From: Rhodobacterales bacterium
GTDB lineage: Bacteria; Pseudomonadota; Alphaproteobacteria; Rhodobacterales; Rhodobacteraceae
Length of the DNA stretch: 33,600 bases
Direction of reading: 5' to 3'
NCBI GenBank assembly: GCA_026400355.1
Contig: JAPLPE010000011.1
Location: 1-33,600 of the forward strand
Positions 20,065 through 29,008 of the stretch are shown one piece after another. The notes beneath the pieces are model-generated. The model was not told where the DNA came from and did no database searches. It saw nothing but the letters and a program-made list of their open reading frames with translations. Within the stretch, counting starts at the first letter, position 1; each line of letters starts with the position of its first letter. The position numbers and the translations under genes are program-made.

Positions 20065-21879
20065 ATGGCAGAAATGAATGATGAATCTCCGATGATGATG
20101 ATGCTTCGTCGGCGTGAGCTGCTACAGACGGCAGCCGCAGGCGCGATTGCGGCCGGCGCGCTGCCCGGCATGGCATTCGGGCAGGATGCCGCGACAGAGA
20201 TCGCCCCGGCGGAACCGCTGGCGGATTTGCCGCGCGAAGATCAGCTGATCCTTGGCTGGTCAATGACCTCGCCCATCGGCGTAACAAACCCTTGGGCCGT
20301 GCCCGGCTATACCCACCAGGAAGGCAATGCCCTGATGTGGGAACCGCTGATGTATTTCGGCATTTTCAAGGATGATTACATTCCGTGGCTCGCCGAGAGC
20401 ATGGAATACTCAGCGGACGACTTCACCTCGCTCCAGATCAAGATCAATCCAAAGGCCAAATGGTCGGATGGTTCGCCTGTGACGGCGACGGACGTGGTGT
20501 TCACGTTTGATGGCCAGTTGAACAACGACAAGCTTCCGTACCATGCCGCATTTGCCCAGTTCGTGGAAAGCGCGACCGCGACGGACGACCTGACGGTGGA
20601 CGTGAAGTTCAAGATCCCCGCCCCGCGATTTAAGTTCGAAGTACTCTGCCTCAAGTTTGACACGGGTATTCCGATCGTTCCGGCCGTGCTGGGTTCGCAG
20701 CCCGATGTGAATGCCTATGCAGGCGGTACCGAGCTGATCCACTCTGGTCCCTATGATCTGGTTGCATGGAACGCGAACCAGAAGATCTTCAACCTGCGCG
20801 ATAGCTGGTGGGCTGTTGACGCCGGCGTTGCGACACTGCCCGATGTCAAGCGCGTCGTGATGGTCCAGCTTGGTGGTCAGGTTGGTCAGAACATGGATAC
20901 CGTCGCCCAGCGTCTGGTGAACAATGAGATGGACTCCGCACTCGACATGCGGTCGTCGGTCATTGGGAACATTCTGGCTCAGAACGACAAGATCACGACC
21001 CATACAGGCAATACTTCGCCGTATGGCTATCTGGACTGGTGGCCGAACTCGCTCTGGATGAACACGCAGATCGCTCCCTACAACGATGTACGCGTGCGCC
21101 GGGCGATCAGCCTTGCCATCAACCGCGATCTGATCAACGAGGTCCTTTACGAAGGTGCACAGATCGCGACGATCTATCCGTTCCCGCTCTACCCCGGTCT
21201 TCAGGCTTTCGTCGACAAGCCGGAAGTCCAGGCGCTGGTGGAGTCCATGCAGCCGGGGCTGTATGACACCGATGCGAGTGCAGCCCTGATGACCGAAGCC
21301 GGGTTCACCATGAACGGTGATGGTCTGTGGGAGAAGGACGGCGAGACCGTCAACTGTACGATCAACGGCTTCGAGGGCATCCACAGCGACATCGTTCCGG
21401 TTCTGGTCGAGTTCCTGCTGGCAGCCGGTTTCGATGCCTCGGTCAACTTTGGAACGGATGCCTATCAGAATATGGCAGACGGTGTGCCCGGTCTGTACAT
21501 GTTCGGCCATGGCGCCAGCCTCAAGGACCCGTACGCGGCGTTCGAACTGTTCCACGGGCGGTTCAGCGAAGCGATCGGGACATCAGCCGGCAACAACCGG
21601 TTTTCGCGGTACAAGAACCCCGAGTACGATGCAATCCTTGACATTATGGCACCGCTGGACTCGGACGATCCGGTGTTCCAGGAGAATGCGGTCAAAGCGA
21701 TGGAGATCTACTGGCGCGATCAGATCGACGTTCCGATCATCCAGTGGCTGCACCGCATCGCTTACAACCAGACCTACTGGACCAACTGGCCGACAGCGGA
21801 CAACGTGGCCGGCGGTTCCAACGGTGCCTTCTGGGCGCATACGGGTCTGCTCGTAGTGACGGGCCTCAAGAAAGCCTGA
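20065..21879 (+). CDS. ABC transporter substrate-binding protein, dipeptide/oligopeptide type, Tat-exported
   Basis: The 604-residue protein starts at ATG 20065 behind GGAGGACT. The leader LRRRELLQTAAAGAIAAGAL holds a twin-arginine motif (R15-R17), with cleavage near AFG-Q (about residue 39). The mature part follows the family 5 solute-binding plan: ALMWEPLMYF, then KINPKAKWSDGSPVTATDVV, then NDVRVRRAISLAINRDLINE, and IDVPIIQWLHRIAYNQTYW near the end. Such proteins bind peptides, but also sugars and sugar acids when next to carbohydrate genes. Here the sugar-acid enzymes downstream suggest a uronate or an oligomer or conjugate of one. A strong hairpin with T-run separates it from the permease genes. 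Confidence 0.93.
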   Translation: MAEMNDESPMMMMLRRRELLQTAAAGAIAAGALPGMAFGQDAATEIAPAEPLADLPREDQLILGWSMTSPIGVTNPWAVPGYTHQEGNALMWEPLMYFGIFKDDYIPWLAESMEYSADDFTSLQIKINPKAKWSDGSPVTATDVVFTFDGQLNNDKLPYHAAFAQFVESATATDDLTVDVKFKIPAPRFKFEVLCLKFDTGIPIVPAVLGSQPDVNAYAGGTELIHSGPYDLVAWNANQKIFNLRDSWWAVDAGVATLPDVKRVVMVQLGGQVGQNMDTVAQRLVNNEMDSALDMRSSVIGNILAQNDKITTHTGNTSPYGYLDWWPNSLWMNTQIAPYNDVRVRRAISLAINRDLINEVLYEGAQIATIYPFPLYPGLQAFVDKPEVQALVESMQPGLYDTDASAALMTEAGFTMNGDGLWEKDGETVNCTINGFEGIHSDIVPVLVEFLLAAGFDASVNFGTDAYQNMADGVPGLYMFGHGASLKDPYAAFELFHGRFSEAIGTSAGNNRFSRYKNPEYDAILDIMAPLDSDDPVFQENAVKAMEIYWRDQIDVPIIQWLHRIAYNQTYWTNWPTADNVAGGSNGAFWAHTGLLVVTGLKKA

Positions 21880-21899
21880 TCCAACAGGTCAAGTTACGG

Positions 21900-21932
21900 G
21901 GGTACGCGCGCTGTTTGCGCGTACCCTTTTTT
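21900..21932 (+). terminator. Intrinsic terminator/attenuator after the binding-protein gene
   Basis: A perfect 10-bp stem, GGGTACGCGC (21900-21909) with GCGCGTACCC (21917-21926), has a 7-base loop and is followed at once by six Ts (21927-21932). It lies 20 bases after the stop and inside the operon. Partial read-through would give more binding protein than membrane and ATPase subunits; it also would protect the upstream mRNA from 3' decay. Confidence 0.88.
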
Positions 21933-21984
21933 GTCAGTTCCATAGCGCGCCCTCACTGCGCGGCCGCTGACCGGAGATGATCAC

Positions 21985-22986
21985 ATGATCCTGTGGCTTA
22001 TCGTTCGTCGCGTTCTGTTCCTGTTCATGGTGATCTGGGCGGCGGCCACGATTGTCTTCTTCGTTCCACGACTCTCCGATACAAACCCGATCCGGGAACG
22101 TTTTGCCGAGCTGGCACGGACGGGCGGGTTTTCGCCCGCAGATCTGGAAAAGATCATTGAATCATACACGAAACAGTTCGGTCTCGATCAGCCGCTGATC
22201 CAGCAATACTGGGATTACATGGGGCAGATCATCCGGTTCGATTTCGGCTATTCTCTGAACAGGTATCCGTCCACCGTGATGGACCTGATCATGCAAGCGC
22301 TGCCCTGGACGCTGGCGTTGCTGATCGTGACGACGATCCTGAGTTTCATCATCGGAAACCTTCTGGGCGCCATTTCGGCCTGGCCCAAGGCACCGCGCTG
22401 GCTGCGGACTTTTGCGACGCCTTTCATCCTGCTGACGGGCGTGCCGCCGGTCATCATGGGGGTGCTGCTGATCTATTTCATCGGCTTCCAGCTTGCCCTG
22501 CTTCCGCTGGGCGGGGCCTATTCCATCGGGATCGTGCCGGACTGGTCGGATTTCGGGTTCTGGATGGATACGGTCAAGCACCAGATCCTGCCTGCGCTCG
22601 CGCTGGTGTTGGGGTCGGTCGGCGGCTGGGTGCTGTCGATGCGGGGCATGGGGATCACTATTCAGGGCGAAGACTATGTGAACTTTGCCGAGCACAAGGG
22701 ACTGAACCCGGGCCGCATCTTCCGCGACTATTATCTGCGCAACACTTTGTTGCCGCAGGCCACAGGGCTGGCGCTGGCGCTGGGGACGGTCGTGACCTCG
22801 GCGATCATCGTGGAGGGGCTGTTCGGCCTGCCCGGCATCGGGACAGCGCTGAACAATGCGATCCGGTCGAACGACTTTCCGGTGATCTACGGGATCGTGC
22901 TGTTCATCACGGCGGCGGTGGCGACGATCATGGTTCTGATGGAATTCATCTATCCGCTTCTCGATCCGCGCATCAAGCAGCAGTAG
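21985..22986 (+). CDS. ABC transporter permease, DppB/OppB type
   Basis: 333 residues from ATG 21985 (CCGGAGATG upstream). An N-terminal helix (MILWLIVRRVLFLFMVIWAA) is followed by the periplasmic FGLDQPLIQQYWDYMGQIIR segment typical of the OppB branch and about five further membrane helices. The EAA-type loop is DYVNFAEHKGLNPGRIFRDY with YLRNTLLPQATGLALALGT after it. IVEGLFGLPGIGTALNNAI is a family hallmark. It forms the channel with the next gene product. It is the first gene after the internal terminator. Confidence 0.94.
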   Translation: MILWLIVRRVLFLFMVIWAAATIVFFVPRLSDTNPIRERFAELARTGGFSPADLEKIIESYTKQFGLDQPLIQQYWDYMGQIIRFDFGYSLNRYPSTVMDLIMQALPWTLALLIVTTILSFIIGNLLGAISAWPKAPRWLRTFATPFILLTGVPPVIMGVLLIYFIGFQLALLPLGGAYSIGIVPDWSDFGFWMDTVKHQILPALALVLGSVGGWVLSMRGMGITIQGEDYVNFAEHKGLNPGRIFRDYYLRNTLLPQATGLALALGTVVTSAIIVEGLFGLPGIGTALNNAIRSNDFPVIYGIVLFITAAVATIMVLMEFIYPLLDPRIKQQ

Positions 22987-22996
22987 GAGGACGGAA

Positions 22997-23902
22997 ATGA
23001 CAGACGCAACCGTGGCGATGGCGCCTGCCGGCAATCTGAGACCGAGCCGCCTGCAGCTTGCCTTCCGATATATCCGTCGGAACAAATCCTTGGCGATCGG
23101 CCTCGTCATACTTTTGGTGCTGATCCTTTTCACGGCGATCGGCTTTATGGTGATCGACACCAAGCATGCCTATCCGCTTTCCGCCCCGACCAAGAAGCCA
23201 CCCAGCTTCAAGTACCCGTTCGGAACGGATTTCTTTGGCCGTGACCTGTTTGCGGCGATGGTTGTGGGCATGTGGCAAACTGCAGCCATTGGTCTGCTGG
23301 CCGGGGCAATCGGCACGTTCATCGGGGTGATCCTTGGCTTTGCTTCGGCCTATTTCGGCGGCTGGACGGACGGGATCATCAAGAACATCTGCCTGATCCT
23401 CACGCCGATCCCAGTTCTGCTGATCCAGGTCGTCGTGGCCGGTTCGCTCGACAAGCGGGATGTGACGATCATGATGATGGCGCTGATCATCGTGATGTTG
23501 GGCTGGATGGGTACGACGCTGGTCGTTCGTGCGCAGGTCTTGACGATGAAAGAACGACAATTCGTATCGGTGGCGAAACTGTCGGGCGTGGGCAGCCTTG
23601 GCATCATCTTCAAGGAAATCATGCCGAACCTTCTGCCCTTTATCGCGGCGGCCTTTGTGGTGCAGGTCTTTGCGGCGGTGTTTGCGTCCTTTTACCTTGC
23701 CGTTCTGGGCCTTGGACCACTGCGTGAGCCGCTCTTGGGCAACATCATCTGGTCGGCCCAGTCGCAGGGCGCATTCTTTAACGGGTGGTGGTGGTGGCCG
23801 ATTGCGCCATCGCTGGCGATGATCCTGATCCTCGGGTCGCTGGCCCTTATCAACATGGGGCTGGATGAACTCGCCAATCCCCGCGTCCGCAGTTCGGAAT
23901 AG
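22997..23902 (+). CDS. ABC transporter permease, DppC/OppC type
   Basis: 301 residues from ATG 22997, with a strong AGGAGG ten bases upstream. A cytoplasmic tail (LAFRYIRRNKSLAIGLVILL) leads to the first helix. YPFGTDFFGRDLFAAMVVG is the conserved segment of OppC proteins. IGLLAGAIGTFIGVILGFAS begins the core. RQFVSVAKLSGVGSLGIIFK with EIMPNLLPFIAAAFV is the ATPase-coupling loop. It pairs with the DppB-type permease. Six membrane helices are expected and roughly visible. Confidence 0.94.
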   Translation: MTDATVAMAPAGNLRPSRLQLAFRYIRRNKSLAIGLVILLVLILFTAIGFMVIDTKHAYPLSAPTKKPPSFKYPFGTDFFGRDLFAAMVVGMWQTAAIGLLAGAIGTFIGVILGFASAYFGGWTDGIIKNICLILTPIPVLLIQVVVAGSLDKRDVTIMMMALIIVMLGWMGTTLVVRAQVLTMKERQFVSVAKLSGVGSLGIIFKEIMPNLLPFIAAAFVVQVFAAVFASFYLAVLGLGPLREPLLGNIIWSAQSQGAFFNGWWWWPIAPSLAMILILGSLALINMGLDELANPRVRSSE

Positions 23903-23907
23903 AAGCG

Positions 23908-24927
23908 ATGGTAAACACACAAGAGCGGACGGCCGGTTCAGGTACGACCCGCGGCGCTGCCGAACCGCCTGTGCTGCGGGTCGAGAAGCTTGAGGTGACC
24001 TACTACACCGATGCGGGCCGGGCCAAGGCGCTGGATGACGTGAGTTTCACGCTGCAGGCCGGGCAGAAACTGGGCATGGTGGGCGAGTCCGGGTCGGGCA
24101 AGAGCACACTGGCGCTGGCCATGATGCGGATGATCAAGGCGCCCGGACGGATAGAGGGCGGCAAGGTCTTCGTCGGCGAAGTCGAACTGATGGGCCTGAA
24201 CGACGAGGAGATGCGCAAGTCACGGTTGAGCCGGATTGCCTATATCCCGCAAGGGGCGATGAACTCGCTCAACCCCGTGTTGCGGATCGGGGCGCAACTT
24301 GTGGACGCAATCAAGTCTCACCGCTCAGGCGACAGCAAGGCGGAGATCGAGCAACGTTGTGTTCATGCGCTAAAGTCGGTGGACCTAGATGCACGGGTGT
24401 TCCGGATGTTCCCGCATGAATTGTCGGGCGGCATGAAGCAGCGGGTCTGTATCGCCATCGGGATACTGCTCGAGCCGCAGGTGATCATCGCGGATGAGCC
24501 AACTTCGGCTTTGGACGTGGTGACACAGAGGCAGGTGATGGAGACGATTGACCGGGTCAAGGACCAGATCAATGCGGCGGTGATCCTGATCGGCCATGAC
24601 ATGGGCCTCATGGCGCAGTTCGTGGACCGGGTTGCAGTGATGTATTCGGGCCGTCTGGTCGAGGTGTCGACGGTGCGCGAGATGTTCACAGATCCCAAGC
24701 ATCCTTATGCAAAGGCGCTGATCTCTTCTCTGCCGAACCTGGACAACAAAGGGGTTTTTCAAGGCATCCCGGGCCTTGCCCCTTCGCTCTTGCGACTGCC
24801 ATTCGGCTGCGCCTTCCATCCGCGCTGTTCGCAGGTGATGGAAGTTTGCAAGTCAAAGCGGCCATTGACGCGGAACCTGCAAAGCGGTCGGCTTGTGACC
24901 TGCCACCTTTTCGATCAGGAGGCATGA
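23908..24927 (+). CDS. ABC transporter ATPase, DppD/OppD type
   Basis: 339 residues. Walker A GESGSGKST (59-67), signature LSGGMKQR (172-179), Walker B VIIADEPTSALD (192-203) and H-loop IGHDMG. The C-terminal extension of this branch has the four-cysteine pattern GCAFHPRC, EVCKSKRPL and TCHLF, which in some DppD proteins binds an iron-sulfur cluster. It starts five bases after the permease stop and is followed four bases later by its partner ATPase. It energises uptake by the importer. Confidence 0.95.
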   Translation: MVNTQERTAGSGTTRGAAEPPVLRVEKLEVTYYTDAGRAKALDDVSFTLQAGQKLGMVGESGSGKSTLALAMMRMIKAPGRIEGGKVFVGEVELMGLNDEEMRKSRLSRIAYIPQGAMNSLNPVLRIGAQLVDAIKSHRSGDSKAEIEQRCVHALKSVDLDARVFRMFPHELSGGMKQRVCIAIGILLEPQVIIADEPTSALDVVTQRQVMETIDRVKDQINAAVILIGHDMGLMAQFVDRVAVMYSGRLVEVSTVREMFTDPKHPYAKALISSLPNLDNKGVFQGIPGLAPSLLRLPFGCAFHPRCSQVMEVCKSKRPLTRNLQSGRLVTCHLFDQEA

Positions 24928-24930
24928 GCA

Positions 24931-25935
24931 ATGGCCAACCTTCTTGAACTGCGCAACGTGTCGAAGACCTATACGCAGGGAATCATCAACCCGAAGTCGA
25001 CGGTCGCACTGCAGGACATCTCGCTGACGCTGAAAGAGGACAAACCGACGATAATGACAGTCGCGGGAGAAAGCGGCAGCGGAAAGACGACGCTGGCAAT
25101 GCTGCTTCTTGGGTTCATCACCCCGACCACGGGGCAGATCATCTATCGCGGCAAGGACATCACGCAATTGACCGGCGAGGACAAGCTGGCCTTCCGGCGG
25201 GAGGTGCAAGCGGTGTTTCAGGACCCGTTTGCGGTATTCAATCCGTTCTATACGGTCGATCACCTGCTGACCGTGCCCATCAAGAAGTTCAAGCTGGCCA
25301 AGACCAAGGCGCAGGCGCGGGACAAGATGGACGAGGCGCTGACGGCGGTCGGCCTGCGGTCCGAGGATGTGCTCGGACGGTTCCCGCACCAGCTTTCAGG
25401 CGGGCAGCGGCAGCGGATCAACGTGGCGCGCGCGCTGTTGCTGAAGCCCCGGCTCCTGGTGGCGGACGAGCCGGTGTCGATGGTGGATGCGTCGCTGCGG
25501 GCCAGTATCCTTGAGACGCTGCGCAACCTGCAGCGCGACCATGGCGTGTCGATCATCTACATCACGCATGACCTGACCACGGCCTATCACATCGCCAAGT
25601 CGATCATCGTTCTTTACCGGGGCGGGGTCATGGAGGCGGGGAATGTGGACGAGGTGATCAAGTCGCCGCAGCATCCCTATACGCGGCTTCTGGTGGACTC
25701 GATCCCCTGGCCGAACCTGAACCAGCGCTGGGGGACGGACACGATCAAGGCGCGGGAAACGGGGGGGAGTGCCACGGGCTGCCCGTTCCGGTCACGTTGC
25801 CCGGTTGCGATGGACAAATGCGCGGTCCAGCCGCCGCTGTTCCAGATGCACAAGACGCAGGCGGCGGCCTGTTATCTGCACGAGGCCAATCCCAAGATCG
25901 CGGCCGAGAGACTTTCCGAACTACTGCCAGTCTGA
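24931..25935 (+). CDS. ABC transporter ATPase, DppF/OppF type
   Basis: 334 residues. Walker A GESGSGKTT (46-54), VFQDPFAVFNPFYTV around the Q-loop, signature LSGGQRQR (155-162), Walker B LLVADEPVSMVDASLR (175-190) and H-loop ITHDL. The C-terminus has GCPFRSRCPVAMDKC and ACYL, the cysteine pattern of the OppF branch. It forms the heterodimeric motor with the preceding ATPase. It is the last transporter gene; the catabolic enzymes follow 51 bases later. Confidence 0.95.
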   Translation: MANLLELRNVSKTYTQGIINPKSTVALQDISLTLKEDKPTIMTVAGESGSGKTTLAMLLLGFITPTTGQIIYRGKDITQLTGEDKLAFRREVQAVFQDPFAVFNPFYTVDHLLTVPIKKFKLAKTKAQARDKMDEALTAVGLRSEDVLGRFPHQLSGGQRQRINVARALLLKPRLLVADEPVSMVDASLRASILETLRNLQRDHGVSIIYITHDLTTAYHIAKSIIVLYRGGVMEAGNVDEVIKSPQHPYTRLLVDSIPWPNLNQRWGTDTIKARETGGSATGCPFRSRCPVAMDKCAVQPPLFQMHKTQAAACYLHEANPKIAAERLSELLPV

Positions 25936-25959
25936 GCGGGGTCGGGGCCCCTGCCCCGC
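25936..25959 (+). other. GC hairpin directly after the transporter genes
   Basis: GCGGGG (25936-25941) pairs with CCCCGC (25954-25959), with an inner GGGGCCCC palindrome. No T-run follows. It could slow 3' decay of the transporter message or mildly reduce transcription into the enzyme genes. Confidence 0.35.
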
Positions 25960-25986
25960 GGCCGGACATTAACAGGATACCAAAAG

Positions 25987-26949
25987 ATGCTCGAAATCGC
26001 TGAATTCATTGCCCCTAAGCCGTCACCCCTGTGGAAGCTGGCCAAGCAGGCCGGGGTTGACCTGGCCGTGGGTGGTCTGCCATTTGACACTCTTCAAGTC
26101 GGCGAGCGGGTCTGTGATCTGGCGCCGCTCACGCGGATGAAAAACACCTATGCCGAGGGTGGCTTTGCGCTTGAGGTGATCGAGGCACGTCCACCGCTGA
26201 ACTTGGCCAAGCGCGGCCTGCCGGGGCGTGATGAGGAAATCGATGTCGTCTGCGAGTTGATAACCAACATGGGCAAGCTGAACATTCCGGTCTGGTGCTA
26301 TGAGTGGATGACCGATTTCAACTGGGTCCGCACCAACATGGCCACCCCGTCGCGCGGCGGGTCGGTCGTGACGAGTTTCCGGCTGGAAGATGTACCCGAG
26401 GACCTGACCAAGGAGCCGCCGATCGATGAGGAGGCGCTGTGGGTCAATCTGGAATACTTCCTTCAGCGGGTGTTGCCAGTGGCGGAAAAAGCTGGGGTCA
26501 AACTATCGATGCACCCGGACGATCCGCCTTTGTCGCCCATTCGGGGGGTAGGCCGAATCATGCGGTCGGTTCCGAATTATCAGCGACTGGTGGAACTGGC
26601 CGACAGCCCGCAGAACACGATAACGCTTTGTCAGGGGAACTTCACCCTGATGACGGATGACCTACCGTCGGTGATCCGGAAGTTTGCGAAAAAGATCAGC
26701 TTTGTCCATTTCCGCGACGTGCGTGGCGTGCCGAGCCATTTCGAGGAAACCTGGCATGATGCTGGCAAAACCGACATGCTGGCCTGCATGAAGGCCTACA
26801 AGGATATCGGGTTTTCGGGTGTGCTACGACCGGACCATGTGCCGACGGTCGAAGGCGACAGCAACGAAAATGCGGGTTATTCTTCCTTTGGCAGGCTCTA
26901 TGCCATCGGCTATATCCGCGGTCTCCGCGAAGCGGTTTATGCGAGCTGA
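25987..26949 (+). CDS. uxuA: Mannonate dehydratase, UxuA type (short form)
   Basis: 320 residues from ATG 25987. UxuA converts D-mannonate to 2-keto-3-deoxy-D-gluconate with Mn/Fe in a xylose-isomerase-like TIM barrel. Family landmarks are LSMHPDDPPLSP (173-184), LCQGNF with the metal-binding C215, SFVHFRDVRG (H241) and LRPDHVPT (D283, H284). Typical UxuA proteins are near 360-400 residues, so this is a shorter variant, perhaps with altered substrate. The gene follows the transporter and precedes a uronate-dehydrogenase-like SDR, both consistent with uronate use. The symbol denotes the family; the actual substrate may differ. Cytoplasmic. Confidence 0.83.
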   Translation: MLEIAEFIAPKPSPLWKLAKQAGVDLAVGGLPFDTLQVGERVCDLAPLTRMKNTYAEGGFALEVIEARPPLNLAKRGLPGRDEEIDVVCELITNMGKLNIPVWCYEWMTDFNWVRTNMATPSRGGSVVTSFRLEDVPEDLTKEPPIDEEALWVNLEYFLQRVLPVAEKAGVKLSMHPDDPPLSPIRGVGRIMRSVPNYQRLVELADSPQNTITLCQGNFTLMTDDLPSVIRKFAKKISFVHFRDVRGVPSHFEETWHDAGKTDMLACMKAYKDIGFSGVLRPDHVPTVEGDSNENAGYSSFGRLYAIGYIRGLREAVYAS

Positions 26950-26952
26950 ATC

Positions 26953-27786
26953 ATGAAGATAGCAGTCACAGGCGGGTCAGGCGGCATAGGGCGGGCGATT
27001 ACCGATCGGGCGCTGGAACAAGGTCATGCTGTGGTCAGCATCGACCGTGTGGACCCCAAGGAATCGGTCAGCCATCCCGACCTGACATACATCAAGGCCG
27101 AAGCTTCGGACTACGACGCGCTGGTCGCGGCCTTTGCGGGCTGCGATGCGATGATCCATATGGCAGCGATCCCGCATCCAATGAACGACCCTAACCACAT
27201 AGTTCACAACAACAATGTGGTAGGCAGCTACAATGCGCTGCGGGCAGCTGTTGAAAACAGCATCATGCGGATTTGTCAGGCGTCTTCAGTCAATGCCATC
27301 GGGCAGGCCTACAGCCGCGAGCCGCGCTATGACTACTTCCCGATAGATGAAGATCACCCGAACTATGCCGAGGACCCATATTCGCTGTCCAAGTGGATAT
27401 GTGAACAGCAGGCCGATGCTTTTGCGCGGCGCTATGAAGGCATCAGCATTGCATCGCTACGGTTCCATTGGGTGTTGCCTGACCGCGAATATGCGGCGGA
27501 ACACTACAAGAATCTGAGTTGGACTCCGCAAAAGCATCTTTGGGCCTATACGCGGCGTGATTGCGCAGCGGAGGCCTGCCTTTTGAGCGTCAAGACGGAC
27601 CTGAAGGGGCATGAGGTGTTCTACATCGTGGCCCCCGACACCGCCTTTGACCGGCCCAGCCGGGACCTCGCCGCCGAATTCATGCCGGGTGTCGAGATTC
27701 GGGGCGACTTTGCCGGTCGGGCGAGTTTCATGACCTCGGCCAAGGCGGAACGCATGTTGGGCTGGGTTCATCCTGGCAATCCCTGA
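26953..27786 (+). CDS. NAD-dependent uronate-dehydrogenase-like SDR
   Basis: 277 residues from ATG 26953, three bases after the previous stop. It is an extended SDR with the cofactor loop GGSGGIG (7-13), acidic residue D31 after the second strand (VVSIDR, favouring NAD), SSVNAIG (111-117) and the catalytic YSLSK (Y143, K147). Small size and the HMAAIPHP segment resemble uronate dehydrogenases, which oxidise galacturonate or glucuronate to the aldaro-lactone. With an SMP-30-type lactonase at the operon's end, this fits an oxidative uronate route. It could also act on another sugar aldehyde or lactone. Confidence 0.82.
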   Translation: MKIAVTGGSGGIGRAITDRALEQGHAVVSIDRVDPKESVSHPDLTYIKAEASDYDALVAAFAGCDAMIHMAAIPHPMNDPNHIVHNNNVVGSYNALRAAVENSIMRICQASSVNAIGQAYSREPRYDYFPIDEDHPNYAEDPYSLSKWICEQQADAFARRYEGISIASLRFHWVLPDREYAAEHYKNLSWTPQKHLWAYTRRDCAAEACLLSVKTDLKGHEVFYIVAPDTAFDRPSRDLAAEFMPGVEIRGDFAGRASFMTSAKAERMLGWVHPGNP

Positions 27787-27796
27787 AGGACTGAAC

Positions 27797-29008
27797 ATGA
27801 AGATCACTGAGATCAAGGTCATTATTGCCTCGCCGGGGCGGAACTTTGTCACGGTCAAGATCATGACCGACGAAGGGCTCTACGGCATCGGGGACGCCAC
27901 GGTGAACGGGCGCGAACTGGCCGTTGCGGCCTATCTGACCGAGCATGTGATCCCGATCCTGATTGGTAAGGACCCTTCCCGGATCGAGGATATCTGGCAG
28001 TATCTTTACAAGGGCGCCTACTGGCGGCGAGGGCCGATCACGATGGCTGCGATTTCCGGCATCGACATTGCGCTGTGGGATATCAAGGCCAAAGCAGCCA
28101 ACATGCCGCTCTATCAACTGCTGGGCGGCGCGTCGCGCGACAAGATAATGATCTATCAGCACGCCGGCGGCATGACGATTGACGAGACGGTCGAGAACGT
28201 GATCGCGCTGCGGGAAAAGGGGCTGGACGCCATCCGGGCGCAGGTGTCGATCCCGGGCCTGCCGCCGATTTATGGCACGGGGCCGAGTACCGATCAGGCA
28301 GCGGGCGGCATGGTCCAGGCGCGCCCGGTCGAGGAGGTTTGGTCTACGCACAAGTATCTGCCGCTGGTGCCTAAGTTGTTCGAGAAAATCCGGGATCAAC
28401 TGGGGTGGGATGTGCATCTGCTGCATGACACGCACCACCGCTTGACGCCGATCGAGGCGGCGCGGCTTGGCAAGGATCTGGAGCCTTACCGGCTCTTCTG
28501 GCTTGAAGATCCGGTGCCGGCCGAGTTGCAGGAAGGCTTCCGCCTTATCCGGCAGCATACGACGACGCCGATTGCGCTGGGCGAGATTTTCAACACGATC
28601 TGGGATTGCGAAAAACTGATTTCTGAGCAGTTGATCGACTATATCCGCGTGACCTCGGTCCATGCGGGCGGAGTGACCGGGCTGCGGCGTATCTTTGACT
28701 TTGCGTCCATCTATCATGTCCGGTCAGCCTGCCACGGGCCGATGGATGTGTCGCCTGTCGCCATGGGGGCCAATGTGCATGTGGACCGCTGGGTGCCGAA
28801 TTTCGGCATTCAGGAGTTTTCGGGCTATACCGAAGCCACCCATGAGATGTTCCCACATTCGTGGCATCAGGTGGGCGGCTATCTGTACACCGGCGAGGCC
28901 ATTGGCCACGGCGTTGATATTGATGAGAAAGTCGCAGGCCGGCATCCCTATGTGCAGGCCTATCTTCCCATCGCCCGTGCCGAGGACGGCACGCTCTGGA
29001 GCTGGTAG
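27797..29008 (+). CDS. manD: D-mannonate dehydratase, ManD (enolase superfamily)
   Basis: 403 residues from ATG 27797 (AAGGA upstream), the exact length class of ManD/Rsp[21 protein letters not shown] opens the capping domain. [17 protein letters not shown] and [19 protein letters not shown] are near-invariant in the family. Expected active-site residues are present: D211, E237 (WLEDP) and E263 (LGEIF) as Mg ligands, H213, H313 (ACHGPMD) and Y159. The C-terminal EDGTLWSW is also typical. The reaction is D-mannonate (or D-gluconate in low-activity members) to 2-keto-3-deoxygluconate. The UxuA-type gene in the same operon has the same nominal reaction in an unrelated fold. Confidence 0.92.
   Translation: MKITEIKVIIASPGRNFVTVKIMTDEGLYGIGDATVNGRELAVAAYLTEHVIPILIGKDPSRIEDIWQYLYKGAYWRRGPITMAAISGIDIALWDIKAKAANMPLYQLLGGASRDKIMIYQHAGGMTIDETVENVIALREKGLDAIRAQVSIPGLPPIYGTGPSTDQAAGGMVQARPVEEVWSTHKYLPLVPKLFEKIRDQLGWDVHLLHDTHHRLTPIEAARLGKDLEPYRLFWLEDPVPAELQEGFRLIRQHTTTPIALGEIFNTIWDCEKLISEQLIDYIRVTSVHAGGVTGLRRIFDFASIYHVRSACHGPMDVSPVAMGANVHVDRWVPNFGIQEFSGYTEATHEMFPHSWHQVGGYLYTGEAIGHGVDIDEKVAGRHPYVQAYLPIARAEDGTLWSW

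Noticed and set aside
20410-21555. A 381-codon frame on the minus strand opposite the binding-protein gene
   Set aside because: It lies wholly inside a well-supported gene on the other strand and shows no domain signature; similar mirror frames occur opposite most genes here (for example 22162-23163, 18308-19513, 3777-4709, 28724-29749).
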